Shown here piece by piece: positions 63,162 to 64,000 of a DNA stretch of 64,000 nucleotides (position 1 is its first letter; every line of letters begins with the position of its first letter). The position numbers and the translations under genes were made by a program. Under the pieces are notes generated by a model. The model was not told the origin of the DNA, did not search any database, and saw nothing but the letters and a program-made list of their open reading frames with translations. The DNA lies in NCBI GenBank assembly GCA_002686085.1, contig NZAC01000071.1, positions 22,693-86,692 on the forward strand, written 5' to 3'. The stretch comes from Roseibacillus sp. GTDB lineage: Bacteria; Verrucomicrobiota; Verrucomicrobiia; Verrucomicrobiales; Akkermansiaceae.

Positions 63162-63887
63162 CTATCTGTCGAAGCTTCGCTGGGTAGAGGTCAGAATGAC
63201 GCGGTTGTTACCTGACGCAACTTGCAGTTTCTCCATAAAATCGGAAATTTCCACTCCTGTTTTCAAAAGAATGCCCCATCGCAGCTCTGTCATCATGCCC
63301 GCTTGAATGGATTCCACACTAATCAGCTCGGTAGCGTCCGCAAATTCCTCAAAAATAGGGTAAAACGCCTCATCGTATTGAATATCGTTGTTGACCCGGA
63401 TTCTGAGCTGGTGAGAGGCCCTCTTTGGAGCAAACGCCTCTTTTTTCGACAAAACGTAAATGGCCGCCACCATCACAATCGTCGTGGCAGCCGCTGTCGG
63501 ATAGAGCCGGGCGCCTACAACCATGCCGGTCATCATCGAAAACAGGATGAAGGCGAGGTCCCGAGCCTGCCCCAGATTACGACGAAAGCGGATCATCGCA
63601 AAAGCCGCGAACATTCCGAAACCAATCGCCTGCGCATTGGGATGACTCCCCACCACAAGAATAAGAATCGTCGTCACTGTCCCGACGATCACAAGGGTGT
63701 GAACGTAATCCTGAGAATATCGGGTTCCCCGATAGGTAGCCTTGTAGAGTGTTCCGATGATCAGGTTGAGCCCGAAGCTCACGCCAAGAGCGAAAATCAC
63801 CTCAACGAATCCAGGGGTGATCAGGTCAAAGCCGAGTTGTTCCCGGAGTGTCTCGTAGGTGTCGGTAATAAATGCGAGGGAGTTCAT
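63162..63887 (-). CDS. DUF4956 family membrane protein
   Basis: A 241-residue protein with four or five hydrophobic segments (TPGFVEVIFALGVSFGLNLI, TLVIVGTVTTILILVVG, GFGMFAAFAMIRFRRN, LAFILFSMMTGMVVGARL, TIVMVAAIYVLSKKE) and a soluble C-terminal domain. The signature AMIRFRRNLGQARDLAFILFSMMTG fits DUF4956. Such proteins often neighbour VTC polyphosphate-polymerase-like and CotH genes. The start is the ATG at 63887; residues upstream in the frame look like noise. The gene upstream lies outside the window. Function is unknown. Confidence 0.85.
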   Translation of the reverse strand: MNSLAFITDTYETLREQLGFDLITPGFVEVIFALGVSFGLNLIIGTLYKATYRGTRYSQDYVHTLVIVGTVTTILILVVGSHPNAQAIGFGMFAAFAMIRFRRNLGQARDLAFILFSMMTGMVVGARLYPTAAATTIVMVAAIYVLSKKEAFAPKRASHQLRIRVNNDIQYDEAFYPIFEEFADATELISVESIQAGMMTELRWGILLKTGVEISDFMEKLQVASGNNRVILTSTQRSFDR

Positions 63888-64000
63888 TGAATTAGAAAAT
63901 TTAGATTCACGCAGCGGATTCCTGCCGCTGCCTTGCCTGCCTGAGCTGGGACCCGAGAACGGGGTCATGTTTTTCCAGCGAAGTACAATACTTACTGAAA

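Overview
The window looks like a stretch of chromosome from a member of the PVC superphylum, most likely Verrucomicrobiota. This rests on the gene families: two DUF1501 plus DUF1549/DUF1553 (planctomycete-type cytochrome) loci, a PVC-type membrane-bound dehydrogenase with a CxxCH tail, many formylglycine sulfatases and sialate O-acetylesterases, a pseudopilin of the GGFTLLELLVAMAIV type, and 'FYRL/FYQL' extracellular modules. Base composition is moderately GC-rich (judged by eye). Many starts are GTG or TTG, and few genes have a clear Shine-Dalgarno sequence. I see no rRNA, tRNA, CRISPR array, insertion sequence, phage or plasmid backbone. Most products carry a signal peptide, Tat signal or membrane anchor, so this is largely a secretome region.

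Layout. 1-4 kb: 3' end of an S9 prolyl oligopeptidase gene, RNase HI, a methyltransferase, a nitrilase-family amidase, and HU with a clear terminator. 4.5-11 kb: a duplicated DUF481 outer-membrane barrel protein, a secreted TPR-peroxiredoxin fusion, a secreted HExxH protease, an unknown 164-residue protein and a Tat-exported TIM-barrel protein. 11-21 kb: a PVC dehydrogenase, two tandem CPBP membrane proteases, and a first DUF1549/DUF1553 plus DUF1501 pair. 21-27 kb: EngB/YsxC GTPase, a MYG1-family protein, a sulfatase and monomeric NADP-isocitrate dehydrogenase. 27-31 kb: a secreted dikinase-like protein (phosphohistidine swivel domain followed by ATP-grasp, the domain order of glucan water dikinase) next to a MauG-type di-haem peroxidase that shares its N-terminal module. 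31-36 kb: a fused AmiE-like/NamZ (DUF1343) protein, a gene remnant, a sialate O-acetylesterase and a secreted amidohydrolase. 36-48 kb: an azurin-propeller fusion, a small secreted ORF, an esterase, two sulfatases, a sialidase-like protein and a giant CotH-kinase/lamin-tail protein. 48-56 kb: a YHS-like cysteine protein and a tight five-gene operon (DUF1501, TolB-like propeller, PPC-domain protein, DUF1549/DUF1553 with Ig-like domains, WD40-cytochrome). 56-60 kb: MBOAT O-acyltransferase, an SGNH partner and a sialate O-acetylesterase. 60-64 kb: a membrane-anchored alpha/alpha-toroid protein, a pseudopilin and a DUF4956 membrane protein.

How the genes fit together. Sulfatases, the sialidase-like protein, O-acetylesterases and esterases would strip sulfate, terminal sugars and acetyl groups from complex, probably marine-type glycans. 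The periplasmic cytochrome proteins (PVC dehydrogenase, DUF1549/DUF1553, MauG, azurin fusion) suggest extracytoplasmic oxidation coupled to electron transfer. NamZ-AmiE points to wall-muropeptide turnover. The most unusual locus is the secreted dikinase-like protein paired with a MauG-type peroxidase (26.9-30.7 kb). All family assignments come from motif reading, without database searches.
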